A DNA stretch of 64,000 nt from Fodinibacter sp963747405 (GTDB lineage Bacteria > Actinomycetota > Actinomycetes > Actinomycetales > Dermatophilaceae), in the NCBI GenBank assembly GCA_963747405.1, contig CAVVFG010000005.1, positions 228,396 to 292,395 on the forward strand, written 5' to 3'. Below the pieces are notes generated by a model that searched no databases, was not told the DNA's origin, and was given only the letters and a program-made list of their open reading frames with translations. The position numbers and the translations under genes were made by a program. Of this stretch, positions 44,320 to 53,158 are shown in pieces (positions within the stretch are counted from its first letter, which is position 1; each line of letters begins with the position of its first letter).

Positions 44320-45951
44320 TTATGCAGCGAGGCCTCCTGTGGTGAGCAGTGCGTTGACGGCGTCGGTGTAGGCGCGATCGACGGCGCGGAGTTTGGTGGT
44401 GAATTCGGTTGGTGTGTGGGCGATCTGGGCGAGCCCGTCACGCAGGATCCGGTCGTGCGCGCGGGTGAGGAACAGGGCCTGTGAGTGGCCGGTGTCGGTG
44501 ACGCGGTAGCGGTGGCTGCCCGGGATGCGTTCGATGAAGCCGTGATGACGCAGTCGGCGCAGGTCGTAGGTGGCTTGGCCTGGGGTGAGGGTGCCTGGTG
44601 GCTGCCCGAGCAGGGGCGCGAGCAGGTCCCGCAGGTCTCGGTTGGTGAATCCGTTGGGCAGGAGCCGGAAGATGCACAGGGTGGACAGCAGCGCCTGGGC
44701 GCGAGGGTCGGTGAACCGGATCCCGGGGACGCGACCACCTGTGGTGGTGAAGACGGGGCTGGTGACCGCAGCGAGAGTCGCTGCGCCGTCGGCAGGGCTG
44801 TGGCTGAGTCGTTGGACGCCGAGGAGGCGTCGGTTGGCTGAGAAGCCGATCTGCCGCAGGGCGGGCAGGTTGGTCAGCCGCCTACCGACGTTGAAGTCGT
44901 AGGTGTCGTTGATCGTGGTCTCGGTCCGAAGGGCTCGTCCTTCCTTGTGGTACTGCTTGATCGTGGTGTGCTTGTAGTCCACGTACAGGCTCGGGGTCAC
45001 GTGCTGAGTGATCACCCGGGTGCGGAACCGGCCCGGGGTCGGGCGCTTCCTGCCGCGCTGGATCTGCCGGGCGAAGATCAGCTGGACCCGGTCCGGGCGG
45101 CCCAGGTCGAGGTTGTCGTGGATGACTTGCTCGAAGAACACGCGGCCGCTGACCGGGGTGTCGAGCATCTGGGTCAGGGAGAACTCGGCCTGCAAGACCG
45201 AGATGTCGTACCGGTACCCGGCCGCCCGGTCCGCGGCGCTGTAGGGGTGCGGCAGGCGGGCCAGCCACTTGCGCAGGAGCGCGTCGATGCGCTCCGCGCT
45301 CAGATCGTCACAGATCCGCTGCAGCGTCGTGACGTCGTCGAGGTCGTCCAACGCCGCGAACCCGTTGTCCAGGGCGGTGAAGCCGATCCCGGCCTTGGTC
45401 GCCTGCCGTTTGGCGTACTCGTTCCCGTTGATGCAGAGCCGGGCGGTGTACGGGAAGTAGGAGCAGAACTTCAGGAAGAACGGGCCGAAGTCGTCGTCCA
45501 CGGCGTACACGTAGTAGTGGTTGACCACCGCGGTCGTGGACACGATCCACGGGTAGGGCGCGCCGGTGACCGGGTTGTGCCGCCGCTCGGTACGGAACAC
45601 GTGGGCCTTCTCCTGCGCCACCCCGATGAAGACGACCTCGTCGGTGCCGGTGAACCCGCGCAAGTGGGCCTGCATCACATCATCCTTGCGCTGCCCCTTC
45701 GCGAAGCGCACGATCGGCACGTCACAGGTCGCGGCGTACCGGTACAGCCCGTCGACGAAAGCCCGCGACATCGGTGCGACCAGAGCGGTGGAGGCGATCG
45801 GGAAGCCGTGATCGCGCCTCAGGAACCCGGCGACCTGGCCGGCCCTTTGCAGCTGCGGCACATACACGTTCAGGTACATCCGGTCGATCGACTCGACCTC
45901 GAACACTACGTGCTCGGTAAGGACCTCGGCCACCGTCCGCGCGAGTGTCAT
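44320..45951 (-). CDS. Conserved 543-aa protein of unknown function, likely element-borne
   Basis: The protein is full length and reads cleanly. The first 380 residues contain strongly aromatic, charged blocks such as FEVESIDRMYLNVYVPQLQR, RFAKGQRKDD, FGPFFLKFCSYFPYTARLCI, NGNEYAKRQATKAGIGFTAL and YHKEGRALRTETTINDTYDF, which look like an enzyme core with conserved Lys, Arg, Asp and His. The last 120 residues look like a winged helix (LPNGFTNRDLRDLLAPLLG, YDLRRLRHHGFIERIPGSH, RYRVTDTGHSQALFLTRAHD). I recall related proteins scattered in soil bacteria in multiple copies but know no function. It sits among transposase and integrase fragments, so it may be a mobile-element gene. Confidence 0.7.
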   Translation of the reverse strand: MTLARTVAEVLTEHVVFEVESIDRMYLNVYVPQLQRAGQVAGFLRRDHGFPIASTALVAPMSRAFVDGLYRYAATCDVPIVRFAKGQRKDDVMQAHLRGFTGTDEVVFIGVAQEKAHVFRTERRHNPVTGAPYPWIVSTTAVVNHYYVYAVDDDFGPFFLKFCSYFPYTARLCINGNEYAKRQATKAGIGFTALDNGFAALDDLDDVTTLQRICDDLSAERIDALLRKWLARLPHPYSAADRAAGYRYDISVLQAEFSLTQMLDTPVSGRVFFEQVIHDNLDLGRPDRVQLIFARQIQRGRKRPTPGRFRTRVITQHVTPSLYVDYKHTTIKQYHKEGRALRTETTINDTYDFNVGRRLTNLPALRQIGFSANRRLLGVQRLSHSPADGAATLAAVTSPVFTTTGGRVPGIRFTDPRAQALLSTLCIFRLLPNGFTNRDLRDLLAPLLGQPPGTLTPGQATYDLRRLRHHGFIERIPGSHRYRVTDTGHSQALFLTRAHDRILRDGLAQIAHTPTEFTTKLRAVDRAYTDAVNALLTTGGLAA

Positions 45952-46126
45952 GGCAACCTCCGATCGTCGGGCCGGCCCCGGTTACGGGGTCAACCACCGC
46001 CACCAGCCGGATCACGACGAGCACCTCAGCGCGGGGACCTCGACAGACCCAACCAGCGGAGCCTACGACTCCAGAACCGCAGCGCACCAGACACACCGCG
46101 TCCGCGGGCTGGGGCGGAGCCGCGTT

Positions 46127-46330
46127 AGGCCCTGTTACGAAAGTCGTTTGAGCCAGTGGTCGATGCTGGCGATGTGCACGCTGGCGGCGTATCGGACGGC
46201 GAGCTTGTCGTAGCGGGTAGCGAACCCTCGGTGGTGTTTGAGGTGGTTGAAGCCGCACTCCACGGCGTGACGGTCCTTGTACTTCTGGGGGTCGAACGCC
46301 GGTGGCCGGCCACCGGAAGAGCCACGCCTG
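46127..46330 (-). mobile_element. IS5-family fragment (3' end)
   Basis: The last 65 residues of an IS5-type transposase: PQKYKDRHAVECGFNHLKHH, RGFATRYDKLAVRYAASVHI, ASIDHWLKRLS, with the catalytic Glu in VECGFNHLK, ending at 46135. GGCCCTGTTACGAAAGT just outside is a typical IS5 terminal sequence. The upstream part is absent after about 46330, so only the end is left. Confidence 0.7.
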
Positions 46331-46519
46331 GTGAGCCACACCCGAACCCGGGTGGGCAGCCGCATGGGGAGCTTCCCGCCGATCACCTGGACCGAGTCTG
46401 GCCGACACCGGTCCTGCGTAAGTGCTCCAGTAGCCGCCAGTCGCCCACCCCTGGAGCGACTGCGGGGGTTACCGGAAGGAACTGGCCAGGGTCCAGTGTC
46501 GGTTTGTTCGGGTGCCGGG
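46331..46519. other. Junction between two element fragments
   Basis: No gene seen. It connects the IS5 fragment with an integrase fragment. Confidence 0.3.
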
Positions 46520-46660
46520 CCCCGATGGCGGCGGTCTCCATCCTGGCCCGCTACTCCGCCCGGACTCACCACCTGTACGCCTTCCGACTGCACGAGTGGT
46601 TCGCCTGGTGCGAACGCCAGGGGCTCGACCCCCTGGTCAGTGTCCAGCTCCAGGCCCGTT
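46520..46660 (+). pseudogene. Tyrosine recombinase N-terminal fragment
   Basis: AVSILARYSARTHHLYAFRL followed by HEWFAWCERQGLDPLVSVQ matches the SAM-like N-terminal DNA-binding domain of phage-type integrases. After LVSVQ the similarity ends and no catalytic domain follows. A scar of an older integrated element. Confidence 0.6.
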
Positions 46661-47142
46661 GGGCGGCCCATCGGCGAGCCTGGAGGTATGCGCCGCGCCC
46701 GCACGGTGACGCCCCACACAACGGCACAACCGACCTCGCCAAGGCCCGAGGCGATGCCACACTCGGGACAGGGCCCATGTCCCCACCCCCCCCGGGTGCG
46801 TGGGCCCAGCGTCCCGGGTCGAGGCCCTCGCGGCCTCCCCGGGGCGCGCCTGTCTGCTCTGTTTCCGTCCTCGCCGAACCGGCTCGATGCAGCCAAGGCG
46901 ACGCTGACCGCAGCGGCTGACCGCAGCGGCACAGCCGCCTCCGAAGACGCTCCGAACGCCTGCGTCTCATCGCCGGTGCGCCGTGAGGCGCTTGTTGATC
47001 GAGTGGAGGTGAGAGACCTGCACTGTGGTTCTGTCGCAGCAGGACTGCGAAGCTGAGGGCAGCCCGTCTCGGGAGGTGCCGGGATTGGGTGGCAAGCGGC
47101 CCTGACAAAGCCATGACGTGTCGGTACTGCCAGACGGCGCGG
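46661..47142. other. 480-bp stretch upstream of the intron
   Basis: Minus-strand HGPCPECGIASGLGEVGC resembles a transposase zinc finger but is too short to assign. Nothing else seen. Confidence 0.3.
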
Positions 47143-47810
47143 GTGTGGCGAGCATGGCGGAAAGGCATACGCGAGAAACCGACGTTTACGCCTCTTCAAG
47201 ACGCACCGGCTCGAACCTGGCGGATCTGGGCCGGACGCGACGCGCACCCGTCTCCCTCATTACGGAGGCGGGGAACTCCCCAACATGTCGGCGTGACTGC
47301 GGGGAGGCCGTGGTGACGTGCTGCGGGGTAGCCACGGCGATGTCGCAGGGGTCGAGTCGGGTGCCTCCTTCGCCGAGCGATCAACAAGTGAACACGGGAA
47401 CCGTCCCAGGCCTGCCCCTTGCCCGCGTCTCCAGCGTGGTCGTGGGGCTGGGTCCACCGTCTGCCGACCGGCTTGGGATGGGGCGGAGCCGCCGTAGTAG
47501 TCCGAGGCCGGGAGAGCCGGTCACATGGCGAAGGGCGGCAGTGGTTCCGCGAAGTCCTCGACCAACAGGAAGAGGGAGTTGGATGCTGTCATGCCGAAAG
47601 GATGCGCCACCGAATGGTGGCGCCCCGGTCACCGGGGTATCGGAGAGGCAGGCCACACTTCACCGCTGGGCATATGTTGAACGGCCCACGGCAGGAACCA
47701 TGGAGAGCCCGGTGCGGTGAGAGCCGCACGCCGGGTTCGGTGAGCGGCTCGGGGAAACGGACCGGGAGCAATCCCGGCACCGCGCCCCAGGCCGACTCCA
47801 CCGTAATCGA
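47143..47810 (+). mobile_element. ORF-less group II intron
   Basis: The region starts with GTGTGGCGAG, fitting the GUGYG 5' consensus, and contains a standard domain V (47705-47738). The middle (47500-47560) has the sequence style of intron domain I/II, and no reverse-transcriptase ORF is present; the ORF normally sits in domain IV before domain V. Boundaries are approximate: the 3' end is placed 70-75 nt after domain V, where domain VI should end. If the structure is intact, splicing would depend on a maturase in trans. Confidence 0.6.
47705..47738 (+). ncRNA. Group II intron domain V
   Basis: A 34-nt hairpin: GAGCCCGGTGCGG pairs with CCGCA-CG-CCGGGTTC around a GAGA (GNRA) tetraloop, with the catalytic AGC triad at the 5' side and a 2-nt bulge at the right place. 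Length and layout are those of domain V. Confidence 0.8.
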
Positions 47811-47909
47811 CCCTTCTTGACCGCGGCTATGCAGGGACTCCGCGTAGGTCCACAGCGTTCTGGAGCCGTGCGCGGAGTTTCCGTGCAGCGTCAGCTCGAC
47901 CGGCCGATG

Positions 47910-47933
47910 CCTAGGGCGTGTACACGCCCTAGG
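47910..47933. promoter_or_regulatory. 24-bp perfect palindrome, candidate operator
   Basis: CCTAGGGCGTG and TACACGCCCTAGG form a perfect 24-bp inverted repeat without a spacer, 40 nt before the DUF5995 gene. Its right arm also provides TAGGGT, a possible -10. A dimeric repressor site is the likeliest reading; with no loop it would be a poor terminator. Confidence 0.65.
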
Positions 47934-47972
47934 GTTGGCCGCATCGGTCCGAGAACACTGTGGGGTGTCGCG

Positions 47973-48809
47973 ATGGGTTTCCTCAGGGACGTCGCCACTG
48001 CCGGACGTCGGGGCGTGGCTCACGCCTCGGTTGCGGTCACCCGCGCGACCGCCGCCCTGAGCGGACACCGCGCCTTGAGTCGGGTCGACCCGCCAAGGGA
48101 TCAGCCCGTCTCCATCGCGCAGGTCATCGAGGAGATGCGTCTACTGGGTGCCGCGATGCCCGCCAATGACGGCGTCGCGGACTTCCACCGCATGTATCTG
48201 CGCGTCACCGAGCTCGTCGGAGCGGCGGCGGCAGCACGCTCCTTCCAGGACACGGCCTTCATGGAACGCCTCGACTGCGTCTTCGCCGGCGTCTACCTCG
48301 ACGCCTGCCGCGCGACCGACCAGAGCCGCAGCAGTGCCTGGCAGCCACTGTTCGCCCTGCGACGGCAGCCGGGGACCGCGAGCCTGCAGTACGCCCTGGC
48401 GGGTATGAACGCCCACATCAACTTTGATCTCGGCTTGGCGCTGGTGCGCACCTGCCGACAGCTCGGACGGACGCTGGACTCACCAGGGGTGCGTGCCGAC
48501 TTCCTTGCGGTTAACGAGATTCTCACCGCCGCAGTTCAGGAGGTGCGTGAGTCCTACCTCGCCGGGGTTGCCCTCGACGTAGACCGTGCCGCCTCGCCGG
48601 TGCTGAATGTCGTCGGCGGCTGGAGCATCGAGGCTGCCCGCGACGCCGCCTGGGTCAGTGCCACAGTCCAGTGGTCCCTGCAGGGTCAGGCGGACGCGTA
48701 TGCGGAGTACCTGAGCTCCCGCGCATCGATCGTCGGCCTCGTCACCCGTCAGCTGCTCACACCGGTGACCTTTACCGAACTGGGGCCGGCGCCGGGCAAC
48801 GGCGCGTGA
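47973..48809 (+). CDS. DUF5995 family protein
   Basis: 278 residues, all-alpha: VSIAQVIEEMRLLGAAMPAN, DGVADFHRMYLRVTELVGAA, FMERLDCVFAGVYLDACRAT, WQPLFALRRQPGTASLQYAL, AGMNAHINFDLGLALVRTCR. The last, with MNAHIN and NFDL, is the family's conserved core (His and Asp may bind a metal). Function unknown. Start is ATG 47973, downstream of the 24-bp palindrome, which may regulate it. Confidence 0.75.
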   Translation: MGFLRDVATAGRRGVAHASVAVTRATAALSGHRALSRVDPPRDQPVSIAQVIEEMRLLGAAMPANDGVADFHRMYLRVTELVGAAAAARSFQDTAFMERLDCVFAGVYLDACRATDQSRSSAWQPLFALRRQPGTASLQYALAGMNAHINFDLGLALVRTCRQLGRTLDSPGVRADFLAVNEILTAAVQEVRESYLAGVALDVDRAASPVLNVVGGWSIEAARDAAWVSATVQWSLQGQADAYAEYLSSRASIVGLVTRQLLTPVTFTELGPAPGNGA

Positions 48810-49008
48810 CTACTGACGGATCGACGATCTCGGTGACCACTGCTCGAGCGAGATGAGGTGTCGCTCGTCCGCGAGCCAGGCTTGGGCGTCGCCTTTGGTG
48901 TGGAACTGTCGGACCTGCGTAGACGAGGGCGTCGGGTCCGCTGTACCGCGCCTGCCAGCGCCCTGGGGGCAGTTTTCGAGTGTTGCCGAAGCCGCATCGA
49001 CCCGCCAT
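48810..49008 (-). pseudogene. Phage-type integrase N-terminal remnant
   Basis: RCGFGNTRKLPPGRWQARYS continues in a second frame as FHTKGDAQAWLADERHLISL and EQWSPRSSIRQ, the typical AP2-like arm-binding N-terminus of actinobacterial tyrosine integrases. The catalytic domain is missing. It sits next to a tRNA 3' fragment, the usual target of such elements. Confidence 0.7.
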
Positions 49009-49146
49009 CTCCACCTCCGCGGCACGGGTAGGTGCCATTTCGGCGTGCCAGATCCGGCCAGACAAGTGCCAATCTGTGTCCACGCGTGCCGCATGACTCT
49101 CTGGTTCAGAAAGGGGAAAAGCGCTGCTCAGAGCAGGTTTCGTGCG

Positions 49147-49176
49147 TGCCCCCGGCAGGATTCGAACCTGCGACAC
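49147..49176 (-). repeat. tRNA 3' end fragment (attachment-site scar)
   Basis: On the minus strand, the T-arm with GGTTCGAATCC and the acceptor end CCGGGGGCA are clear, but the D-arm, anticodon arm and 5' acceptor are absent. Integrating elements that use a tRNA 3' end as attB leave such copies; the adjacent integrase remnant agrees. The tRNA identity cannot be given. Confidence 0.65.
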
Positions 49177-49266
49177 TTTCTTTAGGAGGTATCGGCCTAG
49201 ATGCGTCGCTTGTGCCCTCTGGCCTGCAAATATTCACAGATCTCTATGGGGCAGATTGCCCCGCGT

Positions 49267-49291
49267 GCCACATACGTGCCACAAGGATCTG
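49267..49291. repeat. 25-bp imperfect direct repeat, copy 2
   Basis: Partner of 35243-35267 (23 of 25 identical), directly before the left end of the IS21 element. Confidence 0.5.
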
Positions 49292-49479
49292 ACAGCGGAC
49301 ACGGGAAACTGCCCGGAGGCGGCCATGTAGCTGCCCGGTAGCGGTCACGAAAGTTGCCCGCTGGCGGTCATGGGATCTGCCCGACACGAGTTCTCTGCCT
49401 CGCCGCGTCCGGCGGTTGAGGCTCCTCCTGGGGTGCGGTGGCGGTGCTGAAGCGCCTACCGCCCCCAGGAGGGACCACT

Positions 49480-51045
49480 GTGAAGTCTGCCGAGGAGATC
49501 ATGAACATGTTGGAAGCGTTCGATTTGACGGGGTCGTTGCGTGATGCCGGTGAGCTGGCTGGGGTCTCGCACCACACCGTGGGCCGGTACGTCGCGGCGC
49601 GTGAGGCCGGGGCTTTGAGCGACCGGCCGGCGTCACGGGCCCAGCTCATCGATGAGCACTTGCCGAAGCTGGAGGAGTGGATCGAGCGCTCCAAGGGTCG
49701 GCTGCGCGCGGACGTCGCGCACGACAAGCTGGTCGCGCTCGGCTACGCCGGCTCGCAGCGCACGACCCGCCGGGCGGTGGCGGCGGTGAAGAAGAACTAC
49801 CGCCTGGGCCGGGTGCGGGTGCACCGCCCATGGGTGGTCGAGCCGGGGATGTGGCTGCAGTACGACTTCGGCGACGGCCCGGTGATCGACGGGGTGAGGA
49901 CGACGCTGTTCGTGGCGTGGTTGGCGTGGAGCAGGTTCCGGGTGGTGCTGGCGATCCGGGACAAGACCGCCCCGAGCGTGATGGCCGCCTTGGATGTGAC
50001 CTTGCGCCGCTTGGGTGGGGCTCCGACGTACGTGCTGACCGATAACGAGAAGACGGTGACCACCGAGCACGTCGCCGGCGTGCCGGTGCGTAACCGGGCC
50101 ATGGTGGCCTGCTCACGGCATTACGGCTTCACCGTCCACACCTGTGTCCCGGCCGACCCGGCGTCCAAGGGTGGGTCGGAGTCGAGCGTGAAGATCGCCA
50201 AGGCCGACCTGGTCCCCAAGGACACCAACCTCCTGCCGGCATACGAGAGCTTCGCGGCGCTTGAGGCGGCGTGTGAGGCGTTCTGCGAGCAGGTCAACAC
50301 CCGCACGCATCGGGTCACCCGCCGGCCTCCGAACGAGATGCTGGCGCAGGAGCGGGCTGCGCTGCACCCGATCCCGGCGGTCCCGCACACCGTCGCGTTC
50401 GGGGTGACCCGGGTGGTGCCGGGCAACACCCCGATGGTCGCGTTCGAGGGCGGGCAGTACTCGGTGCCGCACACCCTGCTCGAGGGCACGGTGTGGGTGC
50501 GGGTGCACGGTCACGGCGCTGACGAGCAGGTGGTCGTGGTCCACGTAGGCCCTGACGGTCCGGTCGAGGTCGCCCGCCATGCCCGCGCCACACCGGGCTC
50601 CCCGCGGATCGACGACGCCCACTTCCCACCCGCACCCGCCGGGGTGCTGGGACGGAAACCGTTGGCCCGCAACCCTGCCGAGGCGGAGTTCCTCGCGATC
50701 GGGGACGGTGCCCGGTTGTGGTTGACCGAGGCCGCCGCCGCCGGTACCACCAAGATCCGGGTCAAGATGGCTGAGGCTGTCACCCTGGCGAAGCTGTTCA
50801 ACTCCAAGGACGTGGACTGGGCGCTGGGCCATGCCGCGGTCCACGCCCGCTTCGGCCACAGTGACCTCGCCTCGATCCTGGACCACCACCACACCGCTGC
50901 CACGAACGGTTCGGCCAGCCGGGCCGGTGAGGACGGGTCGCTGACCCAGGGCACCGCGTCCTGGGCCGCGCTGGGCGCCGCGACCGCAGCGACGCCGGCC
51001 ACCAGGGCCGTCGACGGCGCGGACGCGACGGAGCAGCCTCGATGA
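49480..51045 (+). CDS. istA: IS21 transposase IstA
   Basis: 521 residues. The N-terminal helix-turn-helix (LTGSLRDAGELAGVSHHTVG), the DDE domain with LQYDFGDGPVIDGVRTTLFV (first Asp), LTDNEKTVTTEHV (second Asp) and the Glu in GGSESSVKIAK, and a C-terminal Mu-like barrel. GTG 49480 is preferred because GGAGG lies 6 nt upstream; a GTG at 49438 is in frame. It overlaps istB by ATGA. Intact, so it may act in trans if an IstB is supplied. Confidence 0.9.
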   Translation: MKSAEEIMNMLEAFDLTGSLRDAGELAGVSHHTVGRYVAAREAGALSDRPASRAQLIDEHLPKLEEWIERSKGRLRADVAHDKLVALGYAGSQRTTRRAVAAVKKNYRLGRVRVHRPWVVEPGMWLQYDFGDGPVIDGVRTTLFVAWLAWSRFRVVLAIRDKTAPSVMAALDVTLRRLGGAPTYVLTDNEKTVTTEHVAGVPVRNRAMVACSRHYGFTVHTCVPADPASKGGSESSVKIAKADLVPKDTNLLPAYESFAALEAACEAFCEQVNTRTHRVTRRPPNEMLAQERAALHPIPAVPHTVAFGVTRVVPGNTPMVAFEGGQYSVPHTLLEGTVWVRVHGHGADEQVVVVHVGPDGPVEVARHARATPGSPRIDDAHFPPAPAGVLGRKPLARNPAEAEFLAIGDGARLWLTEAAAAGTTKIRVKMAEAVTLAKLFNSKDVDWALGHAAVHARFGHSDLASILDHHHTAATNGSASRAGEDGSLTQGTASWAALGAATAATPATRAVDGADATEQPR

Positions 51046-51603
51046 GCGCGTCCGCTGTCAGCAAGGACCGTGGCGTCCCGGTCGCCGGGGTCCCGGTCGC
51101 CCCGCCACTACCGCAGGACCTGGAGGCGCTGCTGCGCCGGTTGCGGCTGCCGCACATCCGCGCCCTCGCCCCCGAGGTGATCGCGACCGCCCGCGCGCAA
51201 CGGTGGGAACCGGTGGAGGTCCTCAAGGTCCTGTTCGCCGCCGAGGCCGCCGGGCGTGAACGGTCCGCGCTGGCCACCCGCCGTGCTGCCGCGGGGTTCC
51301 CCACCGGCAAGACCTTCCACGCCTGGGACTCGGGGGCGTCCTCGATCCCGGCCCCGACCCAGCAAGCGCTGCGCACCCTGGAGTGGGTCAGCCGGCGGGA
51401 GAACCTGGTGGTGTGCGGGCCGTCGGGGACCGGCAAGACGTTCCTGCTCGAGGCACTGGGCCAACAGGCCGTCGAGGAAGGCCTCAAGGTTGCCTGGTTC
51501 ACCCTCGAAGACCTCGGCGTCCTGCTGCGCCGCCACCGCGCCGACGACACCGTCACCAAAGCCATCGCGAGGGTCCTGCGAGCAGATCTGGTCGTCGTCG
51601 ATC
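51042..51603 (+). pseudogene. istB: IS21 helper ATPase IstB, 5' part, disrupted
   Basis: About 187 residues of the IstB AAA+ ATPase: Walker A GPSGTGKT near residue 125, and ARVLRADLVVVDL, where Walker B should continue as DDVGL. The reading frame is cut after GTCGTCGTCGAT, where the RIT inverted repeat begins. The remaining part (GLLPVAQDAAEGLYRLVDAA, AYEKRSIAISSNLHPAAFDE, through VSPLS) resumes at 56395 and ends at 56649. Joined, it is a normal IstB of about 270 residues. Confidence 0.85.
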
Positions 51604-51682
51604 TATGCCGACACCGCGACTATGCCGAGGCGCGCTTTGGTGGGCTGCGGACTGCGTGGCGGCGCTGGGGTCCTCGTCGTTG

Positions 51683-53080
51683 GGGTCCGCTGCTGCTTCC
51701 GTGGGTTGTTGAGCGGGTCTGAGAACTGAACACGCCGTTCCCCGTCTAGGTTTCTGAGCTGTCTAGGGACAGGAACCAGTGAACGGAGAACGGCGTGCGG
51801 AACGCCACTGTATGGCGCGCGCTGCTCGGGGTCGAGAACGCGGTCATCGAGGACGTCGAGTTCGATGAGGACGAGCAGTTGCTGGTGGCTTGTGTTCGTC
51901 CTTCGAAACGGGCGCAGGGCCGGTGCGGTCGGTGCCAGCGCCGGTCGCCGTGGTACGACCGGGGCGAGGGTCGGCGGCGCTGGCGGGCGCTGGATCTGGG
52001 CACGGTCCAGGCCGTCCTGGAAGCTGAGGCGCCCCGGGTGAACTGTCGCGAGCATGGGCCGACGGTGGCGGCGGTGCCCTGGGCGCGGCACGCTGCCGGG
52101 CACACCTACGCCTTCGACGAGCAGGTCGCCTGGTTGGCCACGCAGTGCTCCAAGAGCGCGGTGACCGAGCTGATGCGGATCGCGTGGCGCACGGTCGGGG
52201 CGATCATCACCCGGGTGTGGGCCGACGTCGAGCACCTGCATGACCGGTTCGCCGGGCTGACCCGGTTGGGGATCGACGAGATCTCCTACAAGCGCGGGCA
52301 CCGGTACCTCACTGTCGTGGTCGATCACGACAGTGGTCGGCTGGTGTGGGCCGCGCCCGGCCGGGACAAGGCCACCCTGGCCTTGTTCTTCGACGCCCTG
52401 GGTGAGGGCCGCTGCGCCCGGATCACCCACGTATCGGCCGATGGGGCGGACTGGATCAGCGCCGTGGTCGCCCAGCGGTGTCCCAACGCGGTGCGCTGCG
52501 CCGACCCGTTCCACATAGTGCGCTGGGCCACCGACGCCCTCGACGAGGTCCGACGCCAGGCCTGGAACCAGGCCCGCGGGGCGGTGCATCAGCGCCGCGC
52601 CGGGCGAGCCACCGGCCACGCCAAGGCGCTCAAGCACGCCCGGTACGCGTTGTGGAAGAACCCCGAGAACCTCACCGTCCGGCAGCAGGCGAAGCTGGCC
52701 TGGGTCGCCAAGACCGACCCGCGCCTGCACCGCGCCTACCTGCTCAAGGAAGGCCTGAGGCTGATCTTCCAGCTCGACTACCACGAAGCCGTCCAAGCGC
52801 TACAGGTCTGGATCGGCTGGGCCCGCCGCTGCCGGATCCCCGCGTTCGTGGACCTACAAAGGCGGATCGTGAAGCACCAGGCCTCCATCCTCGCCGCGAT
52901 CGAACACGGCCTGTCCAACGGCCGCATCGAGTCGGTCAACACCAAGATCCGTCTCATCACCCGAATCGCCTTCGGCTTCCGCTCACCCCAAGCCCTCATC
53001 GCCCTGGCCATGCTCAACCTCGGAGGCCACAAACCCGTCCTCCCCGGCCGGCGATGACCCACGGATCAGTCAGAAGAGCC
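51683..53080 (+). mobile_element. ISL3-family insertion sequence inside the RIT element
   Basis: About 1.4 kb. The right end, read inward, is GGCTCTTCTGACTGATCCGT, then GGGTC; the left end is GGGTCCGCTGCTGCTTCCGT, then GGGTT, so 15-20 of 25 positions match as imperfect terminal repeats. No 8-bp target duplication is found, so the ends may be a few bases off or have recombined. Confidence 0.7.
51795..53057 (+). CDS. ISL3-family transposase
   Basis: 420 residues with the N-terminal zinc motif (CGRCQRRSPWYDRG), then ALDLGTVQAVLEAEAPRVNC, and the DDE core: GIDEISYKRGHRYLTVVVD (D), HVSADGADWISAVV (D) and LSNGRIESVNTKIRLITRIA (E). GTG 51795 start. Complete, hence possibly active. Confidence 0.9.
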   Translation: MRNATVWRALLGVENAVIEDVEFDEDEQLLVACVRPSKRAQGRCGRCQRRSPWYDRGEGRRRWRALDLGTVQAVLEAEAPRVNCREHGPTVAAVPWARHAAGHTYAFDEQVAWLATQCSKSAVTELMRIAWRTVGAIITRVWADVEHLHDRFAGLTRLGIDEISYKRGHRYLTVVVDHDSGRLVWAAPGRDKATLALFFDALGEGRCARITHVSADGADWISAVVAQRCPNAVRCADPFHIVRWATDALDEVRRQAWNQARGAVHQRRAGRATGHAKALKHARYALWKNPENLTVRQQAKLAWVAKTDPRLHRAYLLKEGLRLIFQLDYHEAVQALQVWIGWARRCRIPAFVDLQRRIVKHQASILAAIEHGLSNGRIESVNTKIRLITRIAFGFRSPQALIALAMLNLGGHKPVLPGRR

Positions 53081-53158
53081 TCTTTGTCGGCATAGTTTCG
53101 GGCTGCGAGGAGCCTCGGTCGTGGGAGGGCACCGTGCTCTCGCGAGGAGGCGAAGGTC

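Noticed and set aside
47817..47972. N-terminal extension of the DUF5995 protein
   Set aside because: It would run through the 24-bp palindrome and shows no protein-like pattern.
49147..49176. A complete tRNA gene
   Set aside because: Only the T-arm and 3' acceptor are present; no matching 5' acceptor or anticodon arm lies within 60 nt upstream on the minus strand.
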